This document shows, one piece after another, positions 21,550 through 29,489 of a DNA stretch of 30,808 nucleotides. Made by a program: the position numbers and the translations under genes. The stretch covers positions 1 through 30,808 of the forward strand of contig CAZEJO010000021.1 of assembly GCA_964512285.1 (NCBI GenBank), written 5' to 3'. Origin of the DNA: SM23-28-2 sp964512285. Lineage in GTDB: Bacteria; Chloroflexota; Dehalococcoidia; SM23-28-2. The stretch's first letter is position 1. Every line of letters begins with the position of its first letter. The notes beneath the pieces are model-generated. The model was not told the origin of the DNA. It searched no databases and saw only the letters and a list, made by a program, of their open reading frames with translations.

Positions 21550-23940
21550 GTGGCGATAGGGAGAGCTGTTCGCTATCTTGTGCTTGGGCTGACCCTGGGC
21601 GCCGCGGTGGGCGGTGCAGCCGTCTACTCCCTTCTGCGGCGTAGCGTTCCTTGCAGCAAGGGCTCCGTCCGCCTCGAGGGCCTGGATTCCGCCGTGGAGG
21701 TCATCCGCGACCGCTGGGGCGTGCCTCATATCTACGCTGGCAGCGTCAGGGACGCTATCTTCGCTCAGGGCTACGTGCATGCTCAGGACCGACTGTGGCA
21801 TATAGAGCTGGCCCGACGCGCTGCCTCGGGCAGTCTCGCTGAAGTATTCGGGTCGGTGGCATTGGATGCCGACCGCCTGCTGCGACGGGTGGGGTTGCGC
21901 CGCGCCGCCGAGGCTGAAGTGGAGCAGTTGACCGAGGCGATGCGCGAGCACGTGGATGCCTATGCGGCGGGTGTAAACGCCTTCGTCGAGGGGAACAGGA
22001 ATCGCCTGCCGCCGGAGTTCCTTATCCTGCGCTTTCGGCCGGAGCCCTGGACGCCCGTGGACAGCTTGGCCATCGGCAAATTGGTCGGTTGGAGCCTCTC
22101 TGGCAACTGGGATACGGAGATCGTGCGCTCGTGGATGGTGGAGCGGCTGGGTCCTGAGGAGGCCGCTCGTATGGAGCCTGCCTATCCGGTAGGGGCACCT
22201 CTTATCGTTCCGCCCGGGGGCGAATGCCGCGGTCTGGGAGCGCCGCTGCTGGAGGAGCTGCGCAAGGTGCAGGATCTGGTCGGTGCCAAAGGGGGCGGCA
22301 GCAACAACTGGGTGGTGGACGGCCACAAGTCGGCCACCGGCAAGCCGCTGCTGGCGAACGACCCCCACCTGCCGCTGCAGATGCCCAGTGTCTGGTACGA
22401 GGTGCATCTCAACGGCGGCGGCCTGAACGTTATCGGCGTCTCTCTCCCCGGCGTAGCGGGGGTCATCATCGGCCACAACGATCGCATCGCCTGGGGCATC
22501 ACCAACACCATGACCGACGGCGACGACCTGTTCGTGGAGCAGATCAACCCCGCCAACCCTCGCCAGTATGACTGCGGGGGCAAGTGGGTGGACGGCGACC
22601 TCGTGCAGGAGGAGATCCGCGTGCGCGGTCGACGGGAGCCGGTGGTGGAGGAGGTTCTGGTCACCGCCCACGGGCCGATAATCAGCCCCAGCATCCCCGG
22701 CGAGAGCCGGGCTCTCGCCCTGCGCACGATAGTGGCCGAGCCGAGCCAGCACACCCAGGCCGTCCTCCTGTTGAACCGGGCCGGCAGTTGGGAAGGGTTC
22801 CGCGAGGCCCTGCGCCAGTGGCCGTCGCCCGCTCAGAACTTCGTCTACGCCGATGTGGAGGGCAACATAGGCTATCAGATGGCCGGTCTGGTGCCCCTGC
22901 GGGCCAAGGGCCAGGGGCTGGTGCCGTCGCCCGGCTGGACGGGGGAGTACGACTGGAAGGGCTTCGTCCCCTTCGATGAGCTGCCCTCCGTCCTTAATCC
23001 TCCCACGCACTACGTGGCGACAGCCAACAACAAGATCGTGGATGACGATTATGCTCACTTCCTCGGCGCTGAATACCTGGATGGCTATCGCATCCGGCGC
23101 ATCGTCGACCTGCTGGAGGCGAGGGAGAAGCACTCACTGGAGGACTTTCGCTCCATACAGGGCGACATCTACTCCATCCCTGGCTGCGAGCTGGCCCAGC
23201 ATCTTCTCGGCCTTCAGCCCGCCAATGGGGATGCCAGGCGGGCGCTCAACTTCCTGCGAGTCTGGGACTGCCATCTCTCGCCGGACAGCGTGGCGGCCAC
23301 CATCGTAGAGGCTTTCTTCCTGCAGATGCTCCGCAACACGGTGGCCGCAAAGCTGGGCCCCCTCACTGACTACTTCGTCGGAAAGGAGCTCCACCCGGCC
23401 GTTCCTGATAGCTTCTATTTCCATCGCTCTGCTTCCTGGCTCCTGGGCCTGATAAAGGAGGCTCCGGCCGATTGGTTCGACGGCCGAAGCTGGCAGGAGG
23501 TGATGGAGCAGAGTCTGGAGGAGGCCGTCGCAGCCCTGAAGCGTTCGCTGGGAGAGGACATGTCCCGCTGGACCTGGGGTCGCGTTCACTACGCTCTGTT
23601 CGAGCATGTGTTGGGCCGGGTGCGCGCTCTGCGGCCTCTGTTCAACCGCGGCCCGGTGCCGGTTGGCGGCGATATGAACACCGTCGCCCAGGCGAGCTAC
23701 ATCGGTAGCCGGCCCTATGTGGTCTACGGCTATACTGCGTCCTACCGCCAGATCATCGACCTGAGCGACTTCGACCGCAGCGTGGCCATCCTGCCCGGCG
23801 GCCAGTCGGGTCACCCCGCGAGTCGCCACTACAGCGATATGATCGACGCCTGGCGGTGGCTGGAGTACCACCCCTTGCTCTTCGGTCGAGGGGAAATCGA
23901 GCGACAGGCAGCGGGCAAGCTGACGCTGATGCCGGCATAG
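21550..23940 (+). CDS. Penicillin acylase-family N-terminal-nucleophile hydrolase
   Basis: A 796-residue member of the penicillin acylase family, which hydrolyses amide bonds in beta-lactams, acyl-homoserine lactones or other acyl amines. Residues 8-28 form a signal anchor, so it is exported or membrane-tethered. The precursor layout is clear: an alpha-chain region starting near 48 (V-E-V-I-R-D-R-W-G-V-P-H-I), a spacer, and the self-cleavage site G-G-G-S-N-N-W-V (Ser251 as the new N-terminal nucleophile). A-N-D-P-H-L follows, and late in the beta chain come G-G-D-M-N-T and G-G-Q-S-G-H-P. The start is GTG with a perfect AGGAGGT five bases upstream, overlapping the rpiB stop. The natural substrate cannot be read from sequence. 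Confidence 0.93.
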   Translation: MAIGRAVRYLVLGLTLGAAVGGAAVYSLLRRSVPCSKGSVRLEGLDSAVEVIRDRWGVPHIYAGSVRDAIFAQGYVHAQDRLWHIELARRAASGSLAEVFGSVALDADRLLRRVGLRRAAEAEVEQLTEAMREHVDAYAAGVNAFVEGNRNRLPPEFLILRFRPEPWTPVDSLAIGKLVGWSLSGNWDTEIVRSWMVERLGPEEAARMEPAYPVGAPLIVPPGGECRGLGAPLLEELRKVQDLVGAKGGGSNNWVVDGHKSATGKPLLANDPHLPLQMPSVWYEVHLNGGGLNVIGVSLPGVAGVIIGHNDRIAWGITNTMTDGDDLFVEQINPANPRQYDCGGKWVDGDLVQEEIRVRGRREPVVEEVLVTAHGPIISPSIPGESRALALRTIVAEPSQHTQAVLLLNRAGSWEGFREALRQWPSPAQNFVYADVEGNIGYQMAGLVPLRAKGQGLVPSPGWTGEYDWKGFVPFDELPSVLNPPTHYVATANNKIVDDDYAHFLGAEYLDGYRIRRIVDLLEAREKHSLEDFRSIQGDIYSIPGCELAQHLLGLQPANGDARRALNFLRVWDCHLSPDSVAATIVEAFFLQMLRNTVAAKLGPLTDYFVGKELHPAVPDSFYFHRSASWLLGLIKEAPADWFDGRSWQEVMEQSLEEAVAALKRSLGEDMSRWTWGRVHYALFEHVLGRVRALRPLFNRGPVPVGGDMNTVAQASYIGSRPYVVYGYTASYRQIIDLSDFDRSVAILPGGQSGHPASRHYSDMIDAWRWLEYHPLLFGRGEIERQAAGKLTLMPA

Positions 23941-23951
23941 GGGGCGAGGCC

Positions 23952-25133
23952 ATGAAGAAGACGATCAGAGATATCGACGTCAAGGACAAGCGGATTCTCG
24001 TGCGGGTCGATTTCAACGTGCCCCTCGATCCGGATAGCGGCCGCGTCGTGGACGACACCCGCATTCGGGCGGCGCTGCCCACCATAGAATACCTGCGGGA
24101 GCGTGGGGCGAGGCTCATCCTCTGCTCCCACCTGGGTCGCCCCAAAGGCGTCGACGACTCCTTGCGCCTGGCGCCGGTGGCCCGCCGCCTGAGCGAGTTG
24201 CTGGGCTCGCCGGTGAAGATGACGGACGACTCCGTGGGGCCGCAGGTGGAGGAGGCCGCGCAGGCTCTCGGCCCCGGCGAGGTGCTGCTTCTGGAGAACC
24301 TGCGCTTCAACCCCGAGGAGGAGGCCAACGACCCCGATTTCGCCTGGACTCTGGCCTCTCTGGCTGAGGTCTACGTCAACGATGCCTTCGGCACCGCCCA
24401 TCGTGCCCACGCCTCCACAGCGGGGGTGGCCGCCTATCTCCCCGCTGTAGCGGGCTTCCTCATGGAGAAGGAGCTGGCCTTCCTGGGCAAGGCCCTGGTC
24501 AACCCCGATAGGCCATTCGCGGCGGTCATCGGCGGGGCCAAGGTCAGCACCAAGATGGGCGTGCTGGAGAACCTGCTGGAGAAGGTGGACCGCCTGCTCA
24601 TCGGCGGGGGGATGGCCTGCACCTTCCTCAAGGCTAAGGGCTTCGAGGTGGGCCAGTCGTTGCTGGAGGAGGAGTTCGTGGGAACGGCCCGCCAGGTCAT
24701 GGAGCGGGCGTCTCAGCGGGGGCTGACGCTTCTCCTGCCTTCGGACGTCATCGTGAGCGACCGCTTCGAGGCCGACGCCCGCCGACAGCAGGTGTCCGCG
24801 GAGGAGATCCCGGCCGATTGGCAGGCGATGGACATTGGCGAGAAGACAACGGAGGCGTTCATCAACGCCCTGCGCGAGTGCAAGACAGTGTTGTGGAACG
24901 GCCCGATGGGGGTCATCGAGTTCGAGGCCTTCTCTCAGGGCTCCCATCGCCTGGCGGAGGCCATCGCTGGTCTGGATGCCACAACGATCGTGGGCGGCGG
25001 CGAGACGGTGGCAGTGGTGGAGCGACTGGGACTGGAGGGCAAGTTCAGCCACGTCTCCACCGGCGGCGGCGCGGCGCTGGAGTTCCTGGAGGGCCGCGAG
25101 CTGCCGGGCGTGGCGGCGCTGGAAGATGCGTGA
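23952..25133 (+). CDS. pgk: Phosphoglycerate kinase
   Basis: Transfers phosphate between 1,3-bisphosphoglycerate and ADP in glycolysis. The 393 residues start M-K-K-T-I-R-D-I-D-V 11 bp after the acylase stop, with CGAGG close by. The frame extends upstream inside the acylase gene only as a shadow. Visible signatures are V-R-V-D-F-N-V-P-L-D near 18, S-H-L-G-R-P near 59, and F-G-T-A-H-R-A-H-A-S-T near 149. G-G-A-K-V-S-T-K, then N-G-P-M-G-V-I-E, then G-G-G-E-T and S-T-G-G-G-A-A-L-E mark the nucleotide-binding half. It opens a run of lower-glycolysis genes (pgk, apgM, tpiA). Confidence 0.97.
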   Translation: MKKTIRDIDVKDKRILVRVDFNVPLDPDSGRVVDDTRIRAALPTIEYLRERGARLILCSHLGRPKGVDDSLRLAPVARRLSELLGSPVKMTDDSVGPQVEEAAQALGPGEVLLLENLRFNPEEEANDPDFAWTLASLAEVYVNDAFGTAHRAHASTAGVAAYLPAVAGFLMEKELAFLGKALVNPDRPFAAVIGGAKVSTKMGVLENLLEKVDRLLIGGGMACTFLKAKGFEVGQSLLEEEFVGTARQVMERASQRGLTLLLPSDVIVSDRFEADARRQQVSAEEIPADWQAMDIGEKTTEAFINALRECKTVLWNGPMGVIEFEAFSQGSHRLAEAIAGLDATTIVGGGETVAVVERLGLEGKFSHVSTGGGAALEFLEGRELPGVAALEDA

Positions 25134-25151
25134 GGTGCTGGCAACGGACAG

Positions 25152-25610
25152 ATGAGATTGGCTATTGCTGTCGCGGGCATTGCTCTGGCATTGGCGGCTA
25201 CCGCCTGCATCGCTGACATAGCCTCCTATGTGCATGAGAACGAGGGCATCCTGGAGGCACTGCCGGCGCTCCCTGGTGCCGAGTGGCTAAGTACGGAGCA
25301 CAATCCATACTATGAGGAAGGGGGGTGGGCACCCATTGGATGGACCACCAACGTCATCTATAAGGCACCGCCGGAGATGACAGACCAGGAAGTCATCGAC
25401 TTCTATGTGCAGAACATGGGCCAGGATTGGCAGGGACGTGTGGAAGAGGTGCCCATCGTCGATCTTGGCACTGGCGAACAGAAGAGGAGGGTGCTACAAG
25501 TCGAGTTCAGCAAGGGAACGGCTATCGTATCAATGAATACCGACAACATGTTTGAGGGTGGACCGCACACATTTGAGGTTTCTATCGACTACCGGGGCGC
25601 GGAGCGCTAG
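25152..25610 (+). CDS. Small predicted lipoprotein of unknown function
   Basis: A 152-residue protein with a signal peptide and the lipobox A-A-T-A-C (Cys19). The mature part has no family I recognise. It contains P-G-A-E-W-L-S-T-E-H-N near 42 and T-D-Q-E-V-I-D-F-Y near 97, the latter typical of small secreted proteins with a helix preceding a beta-sheet. It ends in alternating beta-like strands. The start ATG at 25152 has only a distant GAGGTG. It sits 18 bp after pgk and 51 bp before apgM, interrupting an otherwise metabolic run. Base use is less GC-rich than in its neighbours, suggesting later arrival. Confidence 0.7.
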   Translation: MRLAIAVAGIALALAATACIADIASYVHENEGILEALPALPGAEWLSTEHNPYYEEGGWAPIGWTTNVIYKAPPEMTDQEVIDFYVQNMGQDWQGRVEEVPIVDLGTGEQKRRVLQVEFSKGTAIVSMNTDNMFEGGPHTFEVSIDYRGAER

Positions 25611-25661
25611 GATTGGCCTGCGTTCCCTTGGGAAGATCGATGCCGCATAATTGGTGATGCC

Positions 25662-26864
25662 ATGGATTTTGACCTGATTCGTGAAGTAGCGATCCCCGGC
25701 GAGACCAAGATCGTCCTGCTGGTGATGGATGGACTGGGCGGTCTGCCTCATCCTGAGACCGGTCGCACGGAGATGGAGACGGCCCGCATCGCTAACCTGG
25801 ACCGCCTGGCCCAGGAGAGCGCCTGCGGCATGGTCTATCACGTGGGCATCGGGATTACGCCTGGCAGTGGGCCCGGCCATCTGTCCCTCTTCGGCTACGA
25901 TCCCCTGCACTATCGCATCGGCCGCGGCGCCCTGGAGGCGGTGGGCATCGACTTCGACCTGGGGCCGCGGGACGTGGCAGCTCGCGGCAACTTCTGCACG
26001 GTGGACGACGGCGGCCTCGTTGTCGACCGCCGCGCCGGTCGCATCGACACCGACACCTGCGCCCGCCTCTGCGCCGAGCTACGCACCATCGAGCTGGCGG
26101 GCGCCGAGCTGTTCGTGGAGCCGGTGCGGGAGCACCGCTTCCTCTTGGTACTGCGAGGCGATGGCCTGTCCGACGCCCTGAGCGAGACCGACCCTCAGCA
26201 GGTGGGCGTGCCGCCCGTCGAGGTGGCGGCCATCGCTCCCGGGGCGAAGGGCGCGGCTGGGCTCGTGGGCGCCTTCGTGGCCCAGGCGCGAGAGCGGCTG
26301 CGCGACCATCATCCCGCCAATATGGTGCTCCTGCGGGGGTTCGCGCGCTGTCCTGACCTGCCATCGTTCCCCGACGTGCTCGGGCTGCGGGCGGCGGCGA
26401 TCGCTTTCTACCCCATGTACCGCGGCCTCGCCAAGCTGGTGGGGATGACCGCCCTGCCCACCGGCCCGTCGCTCAGCGATTCGCTGGCGGCTCTGCGGGA
26501 GCACTGGGGGCAGTTCGACTTCTTCTTCGTTCACTACAAAGCCACAGACTCGACAGGGGAGGACGGCAACTTCCAGGGCAAGGTGGCCAAGCTGGAGGAG
26601 GTAGACGCCATCATCCCCGAACTGCTCACCCTTAAACCGGACGTGATCATTGTCACCGGTGACCACTCGACGCCTTCCACCTATCGTGGCCACTCCTGGC
26701 ACCCGGTGCCGTTCATGTTACGCTCGCGCTGGTGTCAGCCCGACCTGGCGGAGGCGTTCAACGAGAGGGACTGTCAGAAGGGGTCGCTGGGCCTCTTTGC
26801 GGCCACGGAGATAATGCCCCTGGCCATGGCCCACGCCGACCGATTCACCAAATATGGAGCGTGA
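25662..26864 (+). CDS. apgM: 2,3-bisphosphoglycerate-independent phosphoglycerate mutase, archaeal type
   Basis: Converts 3-phosphoglycerate to 2-phosphoglycerate. The 400-residue protein is of the archaeal aPGAM family, an alkaline-phosphatase-fold enzyme, not the bacterial iPGM of over 500 residues. Metal-site elements are L-V-M-D-G-L-G-G near 20, the phospho-serine region T-P-G-S-G-P-G-H-L-S (Ser69), and V-T-G-D-H-S-T-P near 327. R-G-H-S-W-H-P-V-P-F supplies further histidines. Y-R-I-G-R-G-A-L-E-A and K-A-T-D-S-T-G-E-D are family motifs. The start is ATG at 25662. It lies between pgk and tpiA, so local synteny supports a glycolytic role. Confidence 0.92.
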   Translation: MDFDLIREVAIPGETKIVLLVMDGLGGLPHPETGRTEMETARIANLDRLAQESACGMVYHVGIGITPGSGPGHLSLFGYDPLHYRIGRGALEAVGIDFDLGPRDVAARGNFCTVDDGGLVVDRRAGRIDTDTCARLCAELRTIELAGAELFVEPVREHRFLLVLRGDGLSDALSETDPQQVGVPPVEVAAIAPGAKGAAGLVGAFVAQARERLRDHHPANMVLLRGFARCPDLPSFPDVLGLRAAAIAFYPMYRGLAKLVGMTALPTGPSLSDSLAALREHWGQFDFFFVHYKATDSTGEDGNFQGKVAKLEEVDAIIPELLTLKPDVIIVTGDHSTPSTYRGHSWHPVPFMLRSRWCQPDLAEAFNERDCQKGSLGLFAATEIMPLAMAHADRFTKYGA

Positions 26865-26867
26865 TCT

Positions 26868-27638
26868 ATGAGTGGACGCATGCCGATCATCGCCGGTAAC
26901 TGGAAGATGTACACCACCGCTCGCAGCGCCACAGAGCTCTGCCGCTCGCTGAAGGAGCGCATCGACGGCTTGGCGGGAGTGGAGAAGCTGGTCTGCCCGC
27001 CGTTCGTCTTCCTGGCGCACGCGAAGCAGGAACTGGCGGGCTCGTCCATCAAGGTGGGGGCGCAGAACGTCTACTGGGAGGAGGAGGGTGCCTACACGGC
27101 CGAGGTGAGCCCCCCCATGCTGGCCGACCTGTGCGAGTACGTGATCATCGGCCACTCTGAACGGCGCAAGTACTTCGGCGAGACCGACGAGACGGTGAAC
27201 CGTCGTCTGAAGGCAGCCCTGGCTCACGGCCTACGACCCATCATGTGCGTGGGCGAGACGCTGGAGGAGCGCGAGGCCGGCCGCATGGAAGAGGTGCTGC
27301 TGAGGCAGGTGCGGGGAGGGCTGGCGGACGTGAATATGCCGATAGGCTTTGTGCTCGCCTATGAGCCGGTGTGGGCCATCGGCACAGGCGTCCCCGCCAA
27401 CGGGCCGATGGCCAACGAAGCCATCGGCGTCATCCGCCAGGAGTTGACCTCCCTGTATGGCCGCGAGCTGGCGGAGGCCGCTCGCATTCAGTACGGCGGC
27501 AGCGTCACCCCCGACAACATCGTCGAGTTCATGAGCCAGTCTCAGATCGACGGCGCTCTGGTGGGTGGGGCCAGCCTCAAGGCAGACGTCTTCGCTGCCA
27601 TCGTGGAGCAGGCAGTTCAGAACAACGAGGCGGCGTGA
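26868..27638 (+). CDS. tpiA: Triosephosphate isomerase
   Basis: Interconverts dihydroxyacetone phosphate and glyceraldehyde 3-phosphate. The 256-residue TIM barrel has all active-site residues: Asn11/Lys13 in A-G-N-W-K-M, His96 in I-I-G-H-S-E-R-R and Glu166 in A-Y-E-P-V-W-A-I-G-T-G. The phosphate-gripping Y-G-G-S-V and G-A-L-V-G-G-A-S-L motifs follow. The ATG at 26868 is three bases after the apgM stop and has GGAG upstream. Its TGA overlaps the GTG start of miaA, so the two are coupled. Confidence 0.98.
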   Translation: MSGRMPIIAGNWKMYTTARSATELCRSLKERIDGLAGVEKLVCPPFVFLAHAKQELAGSSIKVGAQNVYWEEEGAYTAEVSPPMLADLCEYVIIGHSERRKYFGETDETVNRRLKAALAHGLRPIMCVGETLEEREAGRMEEVLLRQVRGGLADVNMPIGFVLAYEPVWAIGTGVPANGPMANEAIGVIRQELTSLYGRELAEAARIQYGGSVTPDNIVEFMSQSQIDGALVGGASLKADVFAAIVEQAVQNNEAA

Positions 27639-28573
27639 CGCGAGGGCTCATCGCCATCGTCGGCCCTACGGCCACGGGGAAGACAGCCCTTGCCATCGCC
27701 CTCGCTCAACGTCTGGGCGGCGAGATCGTGGGCGCCGACTCACGCCAGGTCTATCGCCACATGGACATCGGCACTGCCAAGCCCACGGCGGAGGAGCGCG
27801 CGCTGGCACCTCACCACCTTATCGATGTGATCGACCCCGACCAGGAGTTCAGCCTGGCCCAGTACCTGGAGCAGGCCATCGCTGCTCTGGAGGACGTATG
27901 GTCGGGGGGCAAGCAGCCGCTGCTGGTGGGGGGCAGCGGCCAGTACGTCTGGGCCCTGCTGGAGGGATGGCGGGTGCCGCGACTGCCGCCTCAGCGGGAG
28001 TTGCGGCGAGAGCTCGAGGAGCGGGCGGCTCATCAGGGAGCAGAAGCCTTGCATCGGGAGCTGGCGCAGGTAGACCCCACGGCGGCGGCCCGCATCGACC
28101 CGCGCAACGTGCGGCGGGTCATTCGGGCGCTGGAGGTACACAAAGCGACTGGCCGGCCCATATCCTACTGGCAGGAGAAGGGCCCGCCGCCGTGGGAGGT
28201 GCTCATCCTGGGGCTGACCTGCCCGCGGCGGGAGCTCTATGAGCGCATCGATGCTCGCGTGGACGGTATGATGGAGGTGGGGCTGATGGATGAGGTGAGG
28301 GGTCTGCTGGCCATGGGCTACGATCACTCGCTTGCCTCCATGTCCGGCATCGGTTACAAACAGATCTGTCAGCATCTGGCGGGAGAGCTGGACCTGGCGA
28401 CGGCCGTGGCGCGGATCAAGACGGCCACCCATCGTCTGGCTCGTCACCAGTACACCTGGTTCCGTCTGGACGACCAGCGCATCCGCTGGCTGGAGGGCGA
28501 CGGCGCCGTGGATGAGGCGGTGGCGCTGGCCGAGCAGTTTCTGGAGAGGGGCGCTCATACAGCGGCCAGGTAG
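27635..28573 (+). CDS. miaA: tRNA dimethylallyltransferase
   Basis: Adds a dimethylallyl group to N6 of A37 in tRNAs reading UNN codons. The protein is 312 residues from the GTG at 27635, which shares GTGA with the tpiA stop and has GAGG four bases upstream; the frame is open further upstream only as a shadow of tpiA. The P-loop is G-P-T-A-T-G-K-T near residue 10. A-D-S-R-Q-V-Y-R-H-M-D-I-G-T-A-K-P follows, with R-N-V-R-R-V-I-R-A-L-E in the middle and S-G-I-G-Y-K-Q-I later. It complements tsaC and tsaD, which modify the same tRNA position in a different tRNA set. Confidence 0.96.
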   Translation: MTRGLIAIVGPTATGKTALAIALAQRLGGEIVGADSRQVYRHMDIGTAKPTAEERALAPHHLIDVIDPDQEFSLAQYLEQAIAALEDVWSGGKQPLLVGGSGQYVWALLEGWRVPRLPPQRELRRELEERAAHQGAEALHRELAQVDPTAAARIDPRNVRRVIRALEVHKATGRPISYWQEKGPPPWEVLILGLTCPRRELYERIDARVDGMMEVGLMDEVRGLLAMGYDHSLASMSGIGYKQICQHLAGELDLATAVARIKTATHRLARHQYTWFRLDDQRIRWLEGDGAVDEAVALAEQFLERGAHTAAR

Positions 28574-28582
28574 GGATTGTTC

Positions 28583-29422
28583 ATGAAGTTCGTCAAGATG
28601 CACGGCACGGGCAACGACTTCGTCCTCCTGAGGGCGCAGGGGGACGAGCAGGACTGGTCGCGTCTGGCCCAGACGATGTGCGAGCGCCACTACGGCATCG
28701 GCGCCGACGGCCTGATCCTGGTGCTGCCGTCGTCTCGGGCCGACGTCAGGATGCGCATGTTCAACCCCGACGGCTCGGAGGCGGAGATGTGCGGCAACGG
28801 CCTCCGCTGCGTCGTCAAGCACGCCGTGGACGAGGGCCTTGCGCGGCCTCGCGACGGACGGATCAGCGTGGAGACGGCGGTGGGCGTTCTTGCCGCGCAG
28901 GTCTTCGGCGAGAAGGGGGTGGTGGAGCGAGTACGGGTGAGCATGGGCGTGCCTCGCTTTGCGCCTCAGGAGATCCCCGTGCTGGCGGACGCTGAGCCGC
29001 CGGTGAAAGACCTGCCGCTGGACATCGAGGGGGAACGTTTGGCGGTGACCTGCGTCTCGATGGGCAATCCCCACGCCGTCCACTTCGTCGAGCAGCCGGT
29101 CGCGGAGTTCCCCCTGGAGGGCATCGGGTCGAAGGTGGAGCACCATCCTCTATTCCCCCAGCGGGTGAACTTCGAGGTGGCGCGGGTGCTTGGGCGTGAG
29201 CGGATGGAGGCGCGGGTGTGGGAGCGGGGAGCAGGCATCACCTTGGCCTGCGGCAGCGGCGCCTGCGCGGCGGTAGTGGCGGCTCAGATTCAGGGATTAG
29301 TTGGGGAACGAGTCGACATAACACTACCGGGCGGTGTGCTGACCGTCGAGTGGGATGGGGCAGGGGAGTGCTACCTGACAGGCCCGGCGGAGATCGTGTT
29401 CGTCGGTGAGTGGAGGAAGTAG
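28583..29422 (+). CDS. dapF: Diaminopimelate epimerase
   Basis: Inverts L,L-diaminopimelate to the meso form for lysine and peptidoglycan synthesis. From the ATG at 28583 the protein has 279 residues and begins M-K-F-V-K-M-H-G-T-G-N-D-F, with AGGGA six bases upstream; an in-frame TTG at 28577 adds two residues without support. The two catalytic cysteines are Cys70 in E-M-C-G-N-G-L-R-C and Cys223 in A-C-G-S-G-A-C. G-N-P-H-A-V-H-F is the substrate motif. It follows miaA by nine bases and is probably the last gene of that transcript. Meso-diaminopimelate use implies a conventional cell wall or at least this lysine route. Confidence 0.97.
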   Translation: MKFVKMHGTGNDFVLLRAQGDEQDWSRLAQTMCERHYGIGADGLILVLPSSRADVRMRMFNPDGSEAEMCGNGLRCVVKHAVDEGLARPRDGRISVETAVGVLAAQVFGEKGVVERVRVSMGVPRFAPQEIPVLADAEPPVKDLPLDIEGERLAVTCVSMGNPHAVHFVEQPVAEFPLEGIGSKVEHHPLFPQRVNFEVARVLGRERMEARVWERGAGITLACGSGACAAVVAAQIQGLVGERVDITLPGGVLTVEWDGAGECYLTGPAEIVFVGEWRK

Positions 29423-29474
29423 TGGTAGTGGCTGGCGGAGGCGGATTGTCTAGGCAAGGGAGATGCCCTTAGTG

Positions 29475-29480
29475 TAGGAT
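29475..29480 (+). promoter_or_regulatory. Candidate leaderless-type -10 box for the hydrolase-cyclase gene
   Basis: TAGGAT ending 9 nt before the ATG at 29490, the same spacing as at 2597 and 15796. Its AGGA could alternatively act as a ribosome site. No clear -35 at the proper distance. Confidence 0.35.
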
Positions 29481-29489
29481 AGTTGCACT

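Noticed and set aside
21526..23133. A 535-codon minus-strand open frame opposite the penicillin acylase gene
   Set aside because: Antisense shadow; the acylase frame has intact motifs and a strong ribosome site.
23829..25235. A 468-codon minus-strand open frame opposite pgk
   Set aside because: Antisense shadow of pgk; rich in His/Gln/Leu repeats typical of reversed high-GC coding sequence.
27740..29146. A 468-codon minus-strand open frame opposite miaA and dapF
   Set aside because: It spans two unmistakable genes on the other strand and shows no family signature.
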